Shown piece after piece: positions 1-7,711 of a stretch of DNA of 56,945 bases. The position numbers were made by a program, and so were the translations under genes. Source of the DNA: Tritonibacter horizontis (lineage in GTDB: Bacteria > Pseudomonadota > Alphaproteobacteria > Rhodobacterales > Rhodobacteraceae); the NCBI RefSeq assembly GCF_001518015.1, contig NZ_LPUY01000040.1, positions 1-56,945 of the forward strand, in the 5' to 3' direction. The number at the start of each line of letters is the position of its first letter. Within the stretch, counting starts at the first letter, position 1. The notes under the pieces are model-generated. The model was not told the DNA's origin. It did no database searches and worked only from the letters and a program-made list of their open reading frames with translations.

Positions 1-20
1 CGCGGGATTTTATTCCCGCG
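1..20. other. GC-rich hairpin at window edge
   Basis: CGCGGGA (1-7) pairs with TCCCGCG (14-20) around a six-base TTTTAT loop. It resembles the stem of an intrinsic terminator, but no T-run follows on the + strand, and the bases that would follow on the - strand lie outside the window. Its owner cannot be decided here. Confidence 0.4.
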
Positions 21-115
21 TGCGGAAGGCGCCGCGCAAATCAGAGGCCGGTGGGCGGCTCTCGTGATGGCAATTAAGCTCATGTTCACAGATGTTTACC
101 CGAAGAACGCCGGTG

Positions 116-139
116 CAGAAAAAAACTGAATTTTTTCTG
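116..139. repeat. A/T-rich inverted repeat upstream of tRNA-Ser
   Basis: CAGAAAAAA (116-124) is the exact reverse complement of TTTTTTCTG (131-139), separated by six bases. It sits about 50 bases upstream of the tRNA gene. As RNA it would be a weak A-U hairpin. As DNA it could be an upstream promoter element. The function is unknown. Confidence 0.35.
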
Positions 140-149
140 GGATTGGCTA

Positions 150-178
150 TTGCATTTCCCGCCCCAATACATCAGATA
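150..178 (+). promoter_or_regulatory. possible promoter of tRNA-Ser
   Basis: A -35-like TTGCAT (150-155) lies 17 bases before CAGATA (173-178), a poor match to a -10 box. This would start transcription only a few bases before the mature tRNA 5' end. It is the best candidate by eye only. Confidence 0.3.
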
Positions 179-188
179 TGCGCCTCAC

Positions 189-278
189 GGAGAGGTGGCC
201 GAGTGGTCGAAGGCGCACGCCTGGAAAGTGTGTAGGCGGGAGACCGTCTCCAGGGTTCGAATCCCTGTCTCTCCGCCA
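189..278 (+). tRNA. tRNA-Ser (anticodon GGA)
   Basis: This is a class II tRNA with a long variable arm. The acceptor strand GGAGAGG (189-195) pairs with TCTCTCC, followed by the G discriminator and an encoded CCA (276-278). The anticodon arm reads CACGC-CTGGAAA-GTGTG, giving anticodon GGA, which reads UCC and UCU codons. The T arm is CAGGG-TTCGAAT-CCCTG. The length of 90 bases and the extra arm are typical of tRNA-Ser. The gene stands alone between an empty upstream stretch and the DMT transporter gene. Confidence 0.97.
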
Positions 279-489
279 TAACCCCAGTTTGTTGTATGTT
301 TCAGGTTGCTCGTGCCAAAGACCGCGCTGCGGTTTGTCACGTCAGCCCTGATGTGGGTTCTGCGCGCTTGCTTTGTGTCCCGGGGATTAGCCGTGCACGT
401 CGTCGATGGACAGCTTGACAAAGAGGTCAGGGACAGGCTGGGTGCGGCCAGCCGCGCTGGCTCTTTCGTTACCTATCAGGAGCCCGGAC

Positions 490-1344
490 ATGCGGCTGAT
501 TTTCCTCACAATTCTTGTCATGATCGCGTTTGCCGCAAATTCAATCCTGGGACGATGGGCGATTGGGGGCGGTCATATGGACGCAACCGGGTTTGGGGTC
601 GTGCGCCTGGCCTCGGGGGCGGCGATGCTGGCGTTTTTATGCGTTCTGCAGGGCGGACGTCCGACAGAGGGGCGGCGGCGGTCGCTTGCCGGCGGAGCGG
701 CGCTGACACTCTATATCGTCGGATTTTCAGTGGCATATGTTGCGCTGGACGCGGGGCTTGGGGCCTTGGTGCTGTTTGGTGTGGTTCAAGTGTCGATGTT
801 TGGGTGGGGAATTGTCTGCCGACATCCCGTTGCACCATTGCAAATTGCCGGGGCTGCGGCAGCGCTTTTGGGGCTGGGCTATGTGGTCTGGCCGGGTGGT
901 CAGGTCGAAGCCCCGCTCTGGGCGGTGTTCTGCATGGGAGCAGGGGGGCTTGGTTGGGGGATCTACAGCCTGATCGGCCGTGGCGCGCAGGCACCGGTTG
1001 CAGCGAGCGCGGTGAATTTCGCGCTTGCAACGGTGATGATCCTGCCGGCGGTCTGGTGGTTCGGTGGCGGCAATGTGATCCAGCCATTCGGGGTGGTATT
1101 GGCCATGGTGTCGGGGGCGCTGACCTCTGGGCTTGGCTATGCGCTCTGGTATCGCGTCTTGCCACAGATCTCCGGCCCGGTCGCGGCCACGGTGCAATTG
1201 AGCGTGCCCGTCATTGCCATCCTCGCCGGCGCCCTGCTGCTGGGCGAGGCGATTGGCGGCCGCTTGATCTTTGGCTCTGCGATCGTGTTGGGCGGAATTG
1301 CGCTGGTGATCTTCTGTCCGCCGCAGGCATCGAGCGGCAGCTGA
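490..1344 (+). CDS. DMT/EamA-family transporter
   Basis: This 284-residue, almost wholly hydrophobic protein of the drug/metabolite transporter superfamily would sit in the inner membrane and export a small metabolite by secondary transport. The substrate cannot be read from the sequence. It has about ten membrane helices in two EamA-type halves. The first helix carries the family pattern AFAANSILGRWAI, and the penultimate region carries SVPVIAILAGALLLGE, a hallmark of the second half. The ATG at 490 is chosen because AGGAG lies just upstream and the protein then begins in the first membrane helix. Opening the frame earlier at 406 would add a tail without family similarity. It lies 48 bases before the lipase-like gene on the same strand. 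Confidence 0.85.
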   Translation: MRLIFLTILVMIAFAANSILGRWAIGGGHMDATGFGVVRLASGAAMLAFLCVLQGGRPTEGRRRSLAGGAALTLYIVGFSVAYVALDAGLGALVLFGVVQVSMFGWGIVCRHPVAPLQIAGAAAALLGLGYVVWPGGQVEAPLWAVFCMGAGGLGWGIYSLIGRGAQAPVAASAVNFALATVMILPAVWWFGGGNVIQPFGVVLAMVSGALTSGLGYALWYRVLPQISGPVAATVQLSVPVIAILAGALLLGEAIGGRLIFGSAIVLGGIALVIFCPPQASSGS

Positions 1345-1392
1345 CAGAACGAGGGCTTTTCCTCATTGGTTTCTGAGCCTATGTCAGGGCGC

Positions 1393-2160
1393 ATGAAAAA
1401 AATCGTCCTATCGTTTGTTTTCCTATGCTCCAGTGCATTTGCCCGCCCGGCGCTGGCGGAGGACGGCTGTGTCATTCTGTTGCATGGTCTGGCGCGAACC
1501 GAGGCATCGTTTCTGGTGATGGAAGAGGCGCTGACCGCGCGCGGCTACGTGGTCGTTCGTCCCGGGTACCCCTCGACAGAACACACGGTTGAGCGGCTCG
1601 CTGATGCGGTTCTGCCGCGTGCCTTTGACGCCTGTCACGACACCACTCCGGTGCATCTGGTCACCCATTCAATGGGGGGGATCCTTGTGCGCTATTGGCT
1701 TTCGCACACGCGTCCGGTCACCTTGGGGCGTGTGGTGATGCTCGCCCCTCCGAACAAAGGCAGCGAGCTGGTTGACGAAATGGGCGACTGGGCGGTCTTC
1801 GACCTTTTGCACGGCCCGGCCGGTCAGGAGCTGGGGACCGGCCCGACGAGCCTGCCCAACCGCCTGCCGCCTGTGGACTATCCTGTGGGGGTGATCGCGG
1901 GCAACCAGTCGCTGAACCCGATGTTCTCGGCGATGATTCCAGGCCCTGACGATAGCAAGGTTTCGGTGGAGAGCACTGCGGTTGCCGGCATGTCGGCGCA
2001 GCTGATCCTACCGGTGACCCACACATATATGATGAACAATCCACGGGTGATTGCGCAGGTCGCGCAGTTCCTCAAGACGGGTCGGTTTGAGCCCTCGCTT
2101 GGGTGGCTCGACGGCGTATTGGGGCAGAACTGGGATGGCGGGTTGAATGGAGAGGACTAG
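1393..2160 (+). CDS. secreted alpha/beta hydrolase, lipase-like
   Basis: This protein of about 255 residues begins with a Sec signal peptide (residues 1-22, hydrophobic core IVLSFVFL, likely cleavage after ALA) and so acts in the periplasm or outside. The fold is alpha/beta hydrolase: the oxyanion strand ends in LLHG (residues 29-32) and the nucleophile elbow THSMGG puts the catalytic Ser near residue 93. A histidine in PVTHTYMMNN near the C terminus probably completes the triad. It most resembles PGAP1/triacylglycerol-lipase-type esterases; the substrate is unknown. An alternative ATG at 1381 would add four residues; 1393 gives the cleaner signal peptide. Only three bases separate its stop from the phnM-like gene, so the two are probably co-transcribed. 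Confidence 0.75.
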   Translation: MKKIVLSFVFLCSSAFARPALAEDGCVILLHGLARTEASFLVMEEALTARGYVVVRPGYPSTEHTVERLADAVLPRAFDACHDTTPVHLVTHSMGGILVRYWLSHTRPVTLGRVVMLAPPNKGSELVDEMGDWAVFDLLHGPAGQELGTGPTSLPNRLPPVDYPVGVIAGNQSLNPMFSAMIPGPDDSKVSVESTAVAGMSAQLILPVTHTYMMNNPRVIAQVAQFLKTGRFEPSLGWLDGVLGQNWDGGLNGED

Positions 2161-2163
2161 AAA

Positions 2164-3330
2164 ATGGCAGTGACCGGACATGTGACGCTGCGGCTGGTGG
2201 CGGCGGATGTCCTGCACCCGACCGGGATCGAGCGGGACGGGGCGCTGACGATCGCCGACGGGCGTGTCGCAGAGGGCGCGCCTGCGGGCAAGACGCGTGA
2301 GATTGATTTGCGCGGCTATCGCATCCGACCCGGCATTATTGATTTGCACGGGGATGGCTTTGAACGGCACGTTGCACCGCGGCGTGGTGCCATGAAGCAG
2401 ATGGGCGAAGGCATTCGCGCCACAGAGGCGGAACTGGCCGCCAACGGTATCACGACCGGCGTGTTGGCCCAATTCCTCTCTTGGGAGGGGGGGCTGCGTG
2501 GGCCCGAATTCGCCGCCGAGGTGTTTGCAGGCCTCAGCCAGGTGCGCGACCAGCTGGTCACCGATCTGATCCCGCAATTGCGGTTTGAGGTTCATATGCT
2601 CGACACATATGACGCCTTGCCGGAGCTGATCGCCCAATGGGGCATTCCCTATGTGGTCTTCAACGATCATTTGCCGCATGACCGGCTGGCTTTGGGAAAG
2701 AAGCCGCCGCGCCTGACAGGGCAGGCCTTGAAAGCGGGGCGCAACCCGGACGCGCATTTTGAAATGCTCCTGGCGCTGCATGGGCGCCGCGACGAGGTCC
2801 CCGCCGCATTGGATGGTCTTTGTGCGCGCTTGCGGGAGGATGGTGTCCTTTTTGGCAGCCATGACGATCAGAGCCAAGAGGATCGTGCCGCCTGGAGGAC
2901 CCGAGGTGCCCGAATCGCAGAATTTCCTGAAACGGTGGAGGCGGCAGAGGCGGCGCGCGCGGGCGGTGACCACATTATACTCGGGTCCCCCAACGTGGTG
3001 CGCGGAGGCAGTCACAAGGGCAATGCCTCGGCTCTGGAATTGATCACGATGGGGTTTTGTGATGCGTTGGCGTCAGATTACCACTACCCCAGTCCGCGTC
3101 GTGCGGCGCTGCTGTTGGAGAAATCCGGTGTTCTGTCCCCGGAGACTGCCTGGGCGCTGTTGTCGACCGGACCGGCGCGGGTCCTTGGCCTTGCGGATCG
3201 CGGCGACCTTGGCCCCGGACAGCGCGCGGATCTGGTGATCCTGGATGAACAGGATCATGTCGCGGCAACCATATCCGGTGGCCGCGTCAGCTATATGAGC
3301 GGTGATATTGCAGCACGGTTCCTGGCCTGA
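2164..3330 (+). CDS. phnM: PhnM-like alpha-D-ribose 1-methylphosphonate 5-triphosphate diphosphatase
   Basis: This amidohydrolase-superfamily protein (388 aa) matches PhnM, which removes pyrophosphate from ribose-1-alkylphosphonate 5-triphosphate in the cytoplasmic C-P lyase pathway. Visible family marks are the metal-binding PGIIDLHGDGFERH near residue 55, FGSHDDQS in the middle, GSPNVVRGGSHKGN and the late LASDYHYPSPRRAALL, followed by a typical amidohydrolase tail (GLGPGQRADLVILD-type). The ribosome site GGAGAGGA precedes the ATG directly. No other phn gene lies within the window, and the partner is a lipase-like gene, so it may be a second PhnM paralog with another substrate. Family assignment is firm; the exact substrate is inferred. 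Confidence 0.85.
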   Translation: MAVTGHVTLRLVAADVLHPTGIERDGALTIADGRVAEGAPAGKTREIDLRGYRIRPGIIDLHGDGFERHVAPRRGAMKQMGEGIRATEAELAANGITTGVLAQFLSWEGGLRGPEFAAEVFAGLSQVRDQLVTDLIPQLRFEVHMLDTYDALPELIAQWGIPYVVFNDHLPHDRLALGKKPPRLTGQALKAGRNPDAHFEMLLALHGRRDEVPAALDGLCARLREDGVLFGSHDDQSQEDRAAWRTRGARIAEFPETVEAAEAARAGGDHIILGSPNVVRGGSHKGNASALELITMGFCDALASDYHYPSPRRAALLLEKSGVLSPETAWALLSTGPARVLGLADRGDLGPGQRADLVILDEQDHVAATISGGRVSYMSGDIAARFLA

Positions 3331-3417
3331 CCCGTTGGAAAAGTCGCGTTGAACGCTGAAAGAAAATCCCTGAGGTCAGTCAGCAAGCCCGCAGAGGCCG
3401 TTGCCGCAGGCTGCGAA

Positions 3418-3486
3418 GGGGGCCCGCCGCGCGTCAGGCCCAATGGGCCCTCCTTGCGGCGCGGTGACCCCCGCCCGAAACGGGCG
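3418..3486. other. structured convergent intergenic region
   Basis: Between the converging phnM-like and purK genes, GGGGG (3418-3422) and CCGCGC (3427-3432) pair with GCGCGG (3459-3464) and CCCCC (3468-3472), enclosing an inner GGCCC-AAT-GGGCC hairpin (3437-3449). A second hairpin, CGCCCG-AAA-CGGGCG, follows at 3472-3486. There is no clear T-run in either direction. It could help end transcription from both sides. Confidence 0.45.
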
Positions 3487-3504
3487 CGATCACCGATCGT
3501 GGGC

Positions 3505-4602
3505 CTACCAGCCGTCGCGCCCTTCGGACCGGATCACGCGATTGACATGGCCCATCTTGCGACCGGGTTTTGCCTCCGTCTTTCCGTAAAGGTGGATGGC
3601 GCAGTCCGGTTCTTTGGCAAGGTCGGCAATGCGGTCCACATCGTCACCAATCAGGTTCTCCATGACCACATCCGCATAGCGCGCACCGTTTCCGATGGTC
3701 CACCCTGCGATGGCCCGGATGTGCTGCTCGAATTGATCGATGGTGCAACCCTCTTGCGTCCAGTGGCCGGAGTTATGCACCCGTGGCGCGATCTCATTGA
3801 CCACGAGCCCATGACCGGTGACAAAGATCTCCACCCCCAGAACGCCAACGTAATCCAGTGCGTTCAGGATCTTGCCGGCCATCAGCACCGCGTCCATACT
3901 CTGCCCCGTGCTGAGGTTTGCAGGCACCGTCGAGGTGCTGAGCACCCCTTCAAGATGCACGTTCTCGGCCGGGTCGTAGCAGGCGACCTTGCCGTTCAGA
4001 CTGCGGGCAGCAATCACCGAGACCTCGTGGCTGAAGGGCACAAAACCTTCGAGAATGGCGGGCGCGCCCTGCATGGCGGCCAGCGCCGCCGGCGCCTCGG
4101 ACGGGTCCATCAGGCGCACCTGACCCTTGCCGTCATACCCAAAGCGCCGTGTCTTGAGGATTGACGGTGTGCCGACATGTTCCAGCGCGGCGTCCAGCTC
4201 TGCGGCGTCTGCCACCTCTGCAAAGGGGGCGGTGGCCAGTCCAAGATCCTGAAGAAACGTCTTTTCCGTCAACCGATCCTGCGACACCCGCAACGCCTCG
4301 CGACCGGGGCGGATGGGTTTCAGCTCCTCAAGAATGTCCAGCGCTGCGGTTGGGATATTCTCAAACTCGTAGGTGATGACATCCACGGTCTCGGCAAAGG
4401 CGCGCAGCGCGGCCTCATCTTCAAAGCCTGCCGTGGTCACCCGATCCGCGACATGGCCCGCTGGGGGCGCGGATGACGGGTCAAAGATATGGGTGGTGAA
4501 CCCCAGGCGCGCGGCCGCCACGGAGAGCATGCGACCCAGTTGGCCACCGCCGAGAATGCCAATTCTGGCACCGGGTTCTAGGATTTGGGCGGGATCAGTC
4601 AT
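3505..4602 (-). CDS. purK: 5-(carboxyamino)imidazole ribonucleotide synthase
   Basis: PurK (365 aa) uses ATP and bicarbonate to convert AIR to N5-CAIR in de novo purine synthesis. The N terminus [21 protein letters not shown] is the family signature, followed by ITYEFENIP and an ATP-grasp core with [13 protein letters not shown]. The glutamate/asparagine metal ligands lie in [15 protein letters not shown], and the protein has normal length. The ATG at 4602 is chosen because the upstream extension in the same frame is out of family. The start overlaps the purE stop by eight bases, indicating translational coupling within a purE-purK operon. Confidence 0.97.
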   Translation of the reverse strand: MTDPAQILEPGARIGILGGGQLGRMLSVAAARLGFTTHIFDPSSAPPAGHVADRVTTAGFEDEAALRAFAETVDVITYEFENIPTAALDILEELKPIRPGREALRVSQDRLTEKTFLQDLGLATAPFAEVADAAELDAALEHVGTPSILKTRRFGYDGKGQVRLMDPSEAPAALAAMQGAPAILEGFVPFSHEVSVIAARSLNGKVACYDPAENVHLEGVLSTSTVPANLSTGQSMDAVLMAGKILNALDYVGVLGVEIFVTGHGLVVNEIAPRVHNSGHWTQEGCTIDQFEQHIRAIAGWTIGNGARYADVVMENLIGDDVDRIADLAKEPDCAIHLYGKTEAKPGRKMGHVNRVIRSEGRDGW

Positions 4603-5083
4603 CGGTTGGTTCCTCGGGGATGGAAGCGGCAAGGGCCGTGCGCCAGGCATCCAGACGCGCGGCGAGGGCAGGGTCACTCACCGCGAGGATCCCCGCGGCC
4701 ATCAGGCCTGCGTTGGCAGCCCCGGCGGCGCCGATCGCCATGGTGGCCACCGGGAACCCCTTGGGCATCTGGACGATGGAATAGAGGCTGTCGACACCAG
4801 AAAGCGCGCGGGTCTGCACCGGGACACCGACGACGGGCACACGGGTTTTCGAGGCCATCATGCCAGGCAGATGCGCCGCCCCGCCGGCCCCGGCGATAAT
4901 CACATGCAGGCCACGGTCGGCTGCGGTCTTTCCGTAGTCCCATAGCCGGTCTGGCGTGCGGTGGGCGGAGACGATGCGTGTCTCGTAAACGACGCCCAGT
5001 TCGTCCAGAATCGTGGCGGCTTCTTTCATCGTGGGCCAGTCGGACTGGCTCCCCATGATGATCCCTACTTTGATCTCGGCCAT
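4595..5083 (-). CDS. purE: N5-carboxyaminoimidazole ribonucleotide mutase
   Basis: Class I PurE (162 aa) moves the carboxyl group of N5-CAIR to give CAIR, the step after PurK. It starts with [20 protein letters not shown] and carries SAHRTPDRL, with the catalytic histidine, and [11 protein letters not shown], all diagnostic. The start at 5083 follows AGAGGCGAG; the longer open frame to 5215 is not conserved in character. It is the first gene of the purE-purK pair on the - strand. Confidence 0.97.
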   Translation of the reverse strand: MAEIKVGIIMGSQSDWPTMKEAATILDELGVVYETRIVSAHRTPDRLWDYGKTAADRGLHVIIAGAGGAAHLPGMMASKTRVPVVGVPVQTRALSGVDSLYSIVQMPKGFPVATMAIGAAGAANAGLMAAGILAVSDPALAARLDAWRTALAASIPEEPTDD

Positions 5084-5294
5084 ATCTCGCCTCTCTGTGG
5101 AAGGAGCGCGCACCTTAGCCAAAATGGCTGAAATGGCAATGCGCTGCAACGGGTGTTTCGGCATTGTTGCAGGGGCCAGTTGGCAGAAGAAAACCAAAGG
5201 GATCCGATGCGGCACCCCGCAGCGCCTGCGCCTGTACTGGCATTCGACCGACTCCAGGGAGGAGCGGCGTCTTGCTGCTCCGCGCCAGCCTCGT

Positions 5295-5320
5295 CCCGGC
5301 TGGGAGCCCTCCCGGCCGGG
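5295..5320. other. strong GC hairpin between ydcH-like gene and purE
   Basis: CCCGGCTGGGAG (5295-5306) pairs with CTCCCGGCCGGG (5309-5320) with a single G-T wobble. No T-run follows. The rest of the 290-base stretch 5084-5373 shows no gene that I can support. The hairpin lies between two - strand genes and could be an RNA-processing or pause site. Confidence 0.4.
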
Positions 5321-5373
5321 GTTGCATGCCGACGTTCATTCGGGCGACACCCGGGCGTTCGAACGGGTCTCAC

Positions 5374-5598
5374 TCAGGCGATAATATCCGGCAACAGTCG
5401 GTCTTCGATCAGTGAAATCTTGTCCTTCAGGTTCAGTTTCTGCTTTTTGAGGCGACGGATCGTCAATGGATCTGCGGTGCCCCTCTCTTCCAGCGCGTCA
5501 ATCGCCTCGTCCAGATCGCGGTGTTCGCGACGAAAGACTTCCAGCTCTACCCGAAGCACATCTTCGGTAGCCATTGACAGATCGGACCGCTCGTTCAT
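5374..5598 (-). CDS. YdcH family (DUF465) small protein
   Basis: This 74-residue charged helical protein matches the YdcH/DUF465 family of small cytosolic proteins: RREHRDLDEAIDALEE followed by a short turn (ADPLTIRRLKKQKLNLKDKI), typical of its two-helix hairpin. The biochemical role of the family is not established. The start at 5598 has AAGAG a few bases upstream; a second ATG at 5574 lacks a ribosome site. It is divergent from hsp20 and may be read through into purEK, about 290 bases downstream. Confidence 0.85.
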   Translation of the reverse strand: MNERSDLSMATEDVLRVELEVFRREHRDLDEAIDALEERGTADPLTIRRLKKQKLNLKDKISLIEDRLLPDIIA

Positions 5599-5694
5599 TT
5601 GCGACTCTTGTTAAGGACAGTGAAACAGTAGGCACATTAGGCTCTGTCAGACCTCGGTACCAGAGGTACCTTTGCGGGAATACAGAAGCTTGGA

Positions 5695-5723
5695 CTTGTG
5701 AAACGGCAGGAACATCCCATATT
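5695..5723 (+). promoter_or_regulatory. candidate RpoH (sigma-32) promoter of hsp20
   Basis: CTTGTG (5695-5700, continued by AAA) is 15 bases from CCCATATT (5716-5723). This resembles the heat-shock sigma factor consensus of CTTGAAA and CCCATnT with 13-15 base spacing. Transcription would start near 5730, giving a leader of about 60 bases that holds the hairpins described next. The position directly upstream of hsp20 supports the call; it is not experimentally shown. Confidence 0.6.
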
Positions 5724-5733
5724 CTATACCATA

Positions 5734-5784
5734 TCGGTTGCCAGATTGGGACCGAAAGAAACCGTCGCTTTCGAATTAAGGACG
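5734..5784 (+). promoter_or_regulatory. ROSE-like RNA thermometer in hsp20 leader
   Basis: The leader can fold into two hairpins. The first pairs TCGGT (5734-5738) with ACCGA (5751-5755) and CCA with TGG inside. The second, next to the start codon, pairs CGTC (5763-5766) with GACG (5781-5784) and CTT (5768-5770) with AAG (5778-5780), leaving G5767 bulged. Thus TCGCT faces the ribosome-binding AAGGA. ROSE elements of alphaproteobacterial small heat-shock genes use exactly a U-(U/C)-G-C-U segment with an unpaired G opposite the Shine-Dalgarno, melting on heating. The structure is seen in sequence; the thermometer function is inferred from the family. Confidence 0.7.
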
Positions 5785-5792
5785 AGAAAACA

Positions 5793-6206
5793 GTGTCGAA
5801 ACTTACCTTGGGTGCATACCCGCATATGCTGGGCTTTGAGCAGCTGGAACGACTTCTGGAACGCTCTGCCAAATCCGGTAATGAGGGCTATCCTCCCTAT
5901 AATATTGAACAGACTTCCGAGGATTCCTATCGCATTACCCTGGCCGTGGCCGGGTTTGCGGAGCGGGATCTGGCGATCACGGTCGAGGATCGGCAATTGG
6001 TGATTCGGGGTCGCCAGAGTGACGAGTCCGATGGGCGGATTTTTCTGCATCGGGGGATTGCTGCCCGTCAATTCCAGCGCATGTTTGTGCTGGCAGATGG
6101 CGTCGAAGTCGGCGAAGCGGTGATGGAAAACGGGCTACTGCATGTGGATCTCACGCGGTCGCGACCGGAAACTGTCGTCCAGACAATAAACATCAGAAAG
6201 GGGTAA
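5793..6206 (+). CDS. Hsp20 family small heat-shock protein
   Basis: This IbpA-type small heat-shock chaperone of 137 residues would bind unfolding proteins in the cytoplasm during heat stress. The alpha-crystallin domain is clear: YPPYNIEQTSEDSYRITLAV begins it, GFAERDLAITVEDRQLVIRG follows, and GLLHVDLTR is the conserved late strand. The start is GTG at 5793 (MSKLTLGAYPHMLGF), preceded by AAGGACGAG. An upstream ATG in the same frame at 5574 would run through the promoter and leader. Regulation is probably two-layered: an RpoH-type promoter and a ROSE-like hairpin over the ribosome site. It is followed three bases later by the DUF1150 gene, a conserved pairing. Confidence 0.93.
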   Translation: MSKLTLGAYPHMLGFEQLERLLERSAKSGNEGYPPYNIEQTSEDSYRITLAVAGFAERDLAITVEDRQLVIRGRQSDESDGRIFLHRGIAARQFQRMFVLADGVEVGEAVMENGLLHVDLTRSRPETVVQTINIRKG

Positions 6207-6209
6207 ATC

Positions 6210-6434
6210 ATGCAGACACCAGTGAACATCGCAGAGACCGGCGGTCGTACCGTTTATGTGAAAACCGTGGACGTAGCCGATCTGCCCGAAACGGTTCAGG
6301 CCACTGTGCCGGGTCACAAACAACTTTATGCGGTGCATGACGAAGCCGGGGAACAGTTGGCTCTGGTTGCCGATCGAAACATGGCTTTCGTTCTGGCGCG
6401 TCAACACGACTACGCACCCGTCGCCGTGCACTAA
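6210..6434 (+). CDS. DUF1150 family protein
   Basis: This 74-residue protein resembles DUF1150: VYVKTVDVADLPETVQA, LYAVHDEAGEQLALVADR, AFVLARQHDYAPVAVH. The family is confined mainly to alphaproteobacteria and has no assigned biochemical function. It follows the hsp20 stop by three bases and ends before a strong terminator, so it is the second gene of a heat-shock operon. By guilt of association it may assist the chaperone; that is inference. Confidence 0.88.
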   Translation: MQTPVNIAETGGRTVYVKTVDVADLPETVQATVPGHKQLYAVHDEAGEQLALVADRNMAFVLARQHDYAPVAVH

Positions 6435-6526
6435 ATCCGGTTTGCGCCGCAGCGGTCTGGTCCCTCGCGTTTTGAGCTGTTCCAGACTGCTGCAGCGTCC
6501 AATGCGCCATTCAATGTCATAAAGAC

Positions 6527-6557
6527 CCCGTTCCGGTTGGCGGAGCGGGTTTTTTTT
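6527..6557 (+). terminator. rho-independent terminator of hsp20-DUF1150
   Basis: CCCGTTCCG (6527-6535) pairs with CGGAGCGGG (6541-6549) with one G-T wobble and a five-base loop, followed by eight T (6550-6557). It lies about 90 bases after the DUF1150 stop. Confidence 0.93.
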
Positions 6558-6706
6558 GATGCGTGCGGGGCCGACCCGGAGCCATTTGTCTTTGCAGAGA
6601 ATTTTGTATCGGCACAACGCTCCGGGCTTGAGGCGGCAGGGTGCAGATGGTTGCCTTGCGGCGATCCGGCCACCGGAGCAGCGAGAGCACAAACAGGGAG
6701 AACGAG

Positions 6707-7591
6707 ATGGCGCAATTCCAATTCGATTGGGTGGATGCGTTTAGCGACCGCCCCTTTGGCGGCAATGGCTGCGCGGTGGTCCATGGCGGCGCGGTCCTGC
6801 CCGAGACGGTTGCCTGCGCCTACGTGCGCGAGACATCCCTGGTCGAGTGCACCTTTACCGGTCCGTCGGACATTGCCGACGTCCGCGTGCGTTACTTTCT
6901 CGCCAGCCGCGAGATCCCTTTTGCAGGCCACCCGACGATTGCAACCGTGGCGGCGATGCGGGATCGGGGCATGATTTCGGGTGACCGGATCGTGCTGGAG
7001 ACCGGGGCGGGTCTGGTGCCGGTGGATCTGGTCGGAGACAGAATCGTCATGCAGCAGGTGGCGCCAACCTTTGGCGTGCAGCCCGCGCCAGAGCTGGTGG
7101 CCGCGGCGATCAACCTGCCCGTTGACCAGATCATTGGCAAACCGCAGCTGGTTTCCACCGGTTTGCCGTTCTGTATCACCCTATTGAAGGATCATGCATC
7201 CCTAAAGGCGGCCACACTCAATGCGGCGGCAATGGGGGCGCTTGGCAAGGTCCTCGGGTCGGACGGGGATGATATGATGGAGCCGTTTCTGGTCACGCTA
7301 GAGGGCTACACGCCTGCGGGAGACACGTTTTCGCGCCTGCTTCTGTTGCCGCCCAGCCCGGCCGAGGATCCTTTCACCGGATCGGCCACGGGCGCGATGG
7401 CGGCTTACCTCTGGCGGCACGGCTTTATGGAAAAGACTGAGTTCATTGCTGAACAAGGGCATTTGATGGGGCGTCCCGGTCAGGCGGTGGTCACGCGGTT
7501 GGGCCGTCCTGACGCCCCGACCGGGGTGCGGGTCGGGGGGCAAGGAACCGTTCTGATGCGGGGATCCGTAGACCTGCCCGATCAGGTCTAG
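6707..7591 (+). CDS. PhzF family isomerase/epimerase-like protein
   Basis: This 294-residue protein shows the two-fold PhzF fold: FDWVDAFSDRPFGGNGCAVV at the start, a glutamate in YVRETSLVECTF at the position of the general acid/base, IPFAGHPTIATVAA, and in the second half EDPFTGSATGAMAAYLW. PhzF relatives isomerise DHHA in phenazine synthesis, but most bacterial homologs act on unknown small molecules, and no phenazine genes are present here. The start at 6707 follows CAGGGAG. It stands alone after the hsp20 terminator and converges on the chemoreceptor. Confidence 0.88.
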   Translation: MAQFQFDWVDAFSDRPFGGNGCAVVHGGAVLPETVACAYVRETSLVECTFTGPSDIADVRVRYFLASREIPFAGHPTIATVAAMRDRGMISGDRIVLETGAGLVPVDLVGDRIVMQQVAPTFGVQPAPELVAAAINLPVDQIIGKPQLVSTGLPFCITLLKDHASLKAATLNAAAMGALGKVLGSDGDDMMEPFLVTLEGYTPAGDTFSRLLLLPPSPAEDPFTGSATGAMAAYLWRHGFMEKTEFIAEQGHLMGRPGQAVVTRLGRPDAPTGVRVGGQGTVLMRGSVDLPDQV

Positions 7592-7711
7592 CGGGGATCG
7601 GTGGCGTGTGTCGCAGCAAGGCGATCAATGACGACAGGGTCTTGAGCGCGCATTTCGTCGGCGCGTTTGCGGAGCACATCTTGTCGCCACCGACCGTGAC
7701 GTTGAGTGCGG

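Noticed and set aside
185-421. Open frame on the - strand across the tRNA-Ser gene
   Set aside because: Its sequence (ending with [18 protein letters not shown] residues) is just the antisense translation of the tRNA gene, a well-known annotation artefact.
5656-5670. Two GGTACC hexamers nine bases apart upstream of hsp20
   Set aside because: Short self-complementary hexamers without further symmetry; not enough to call an operator.
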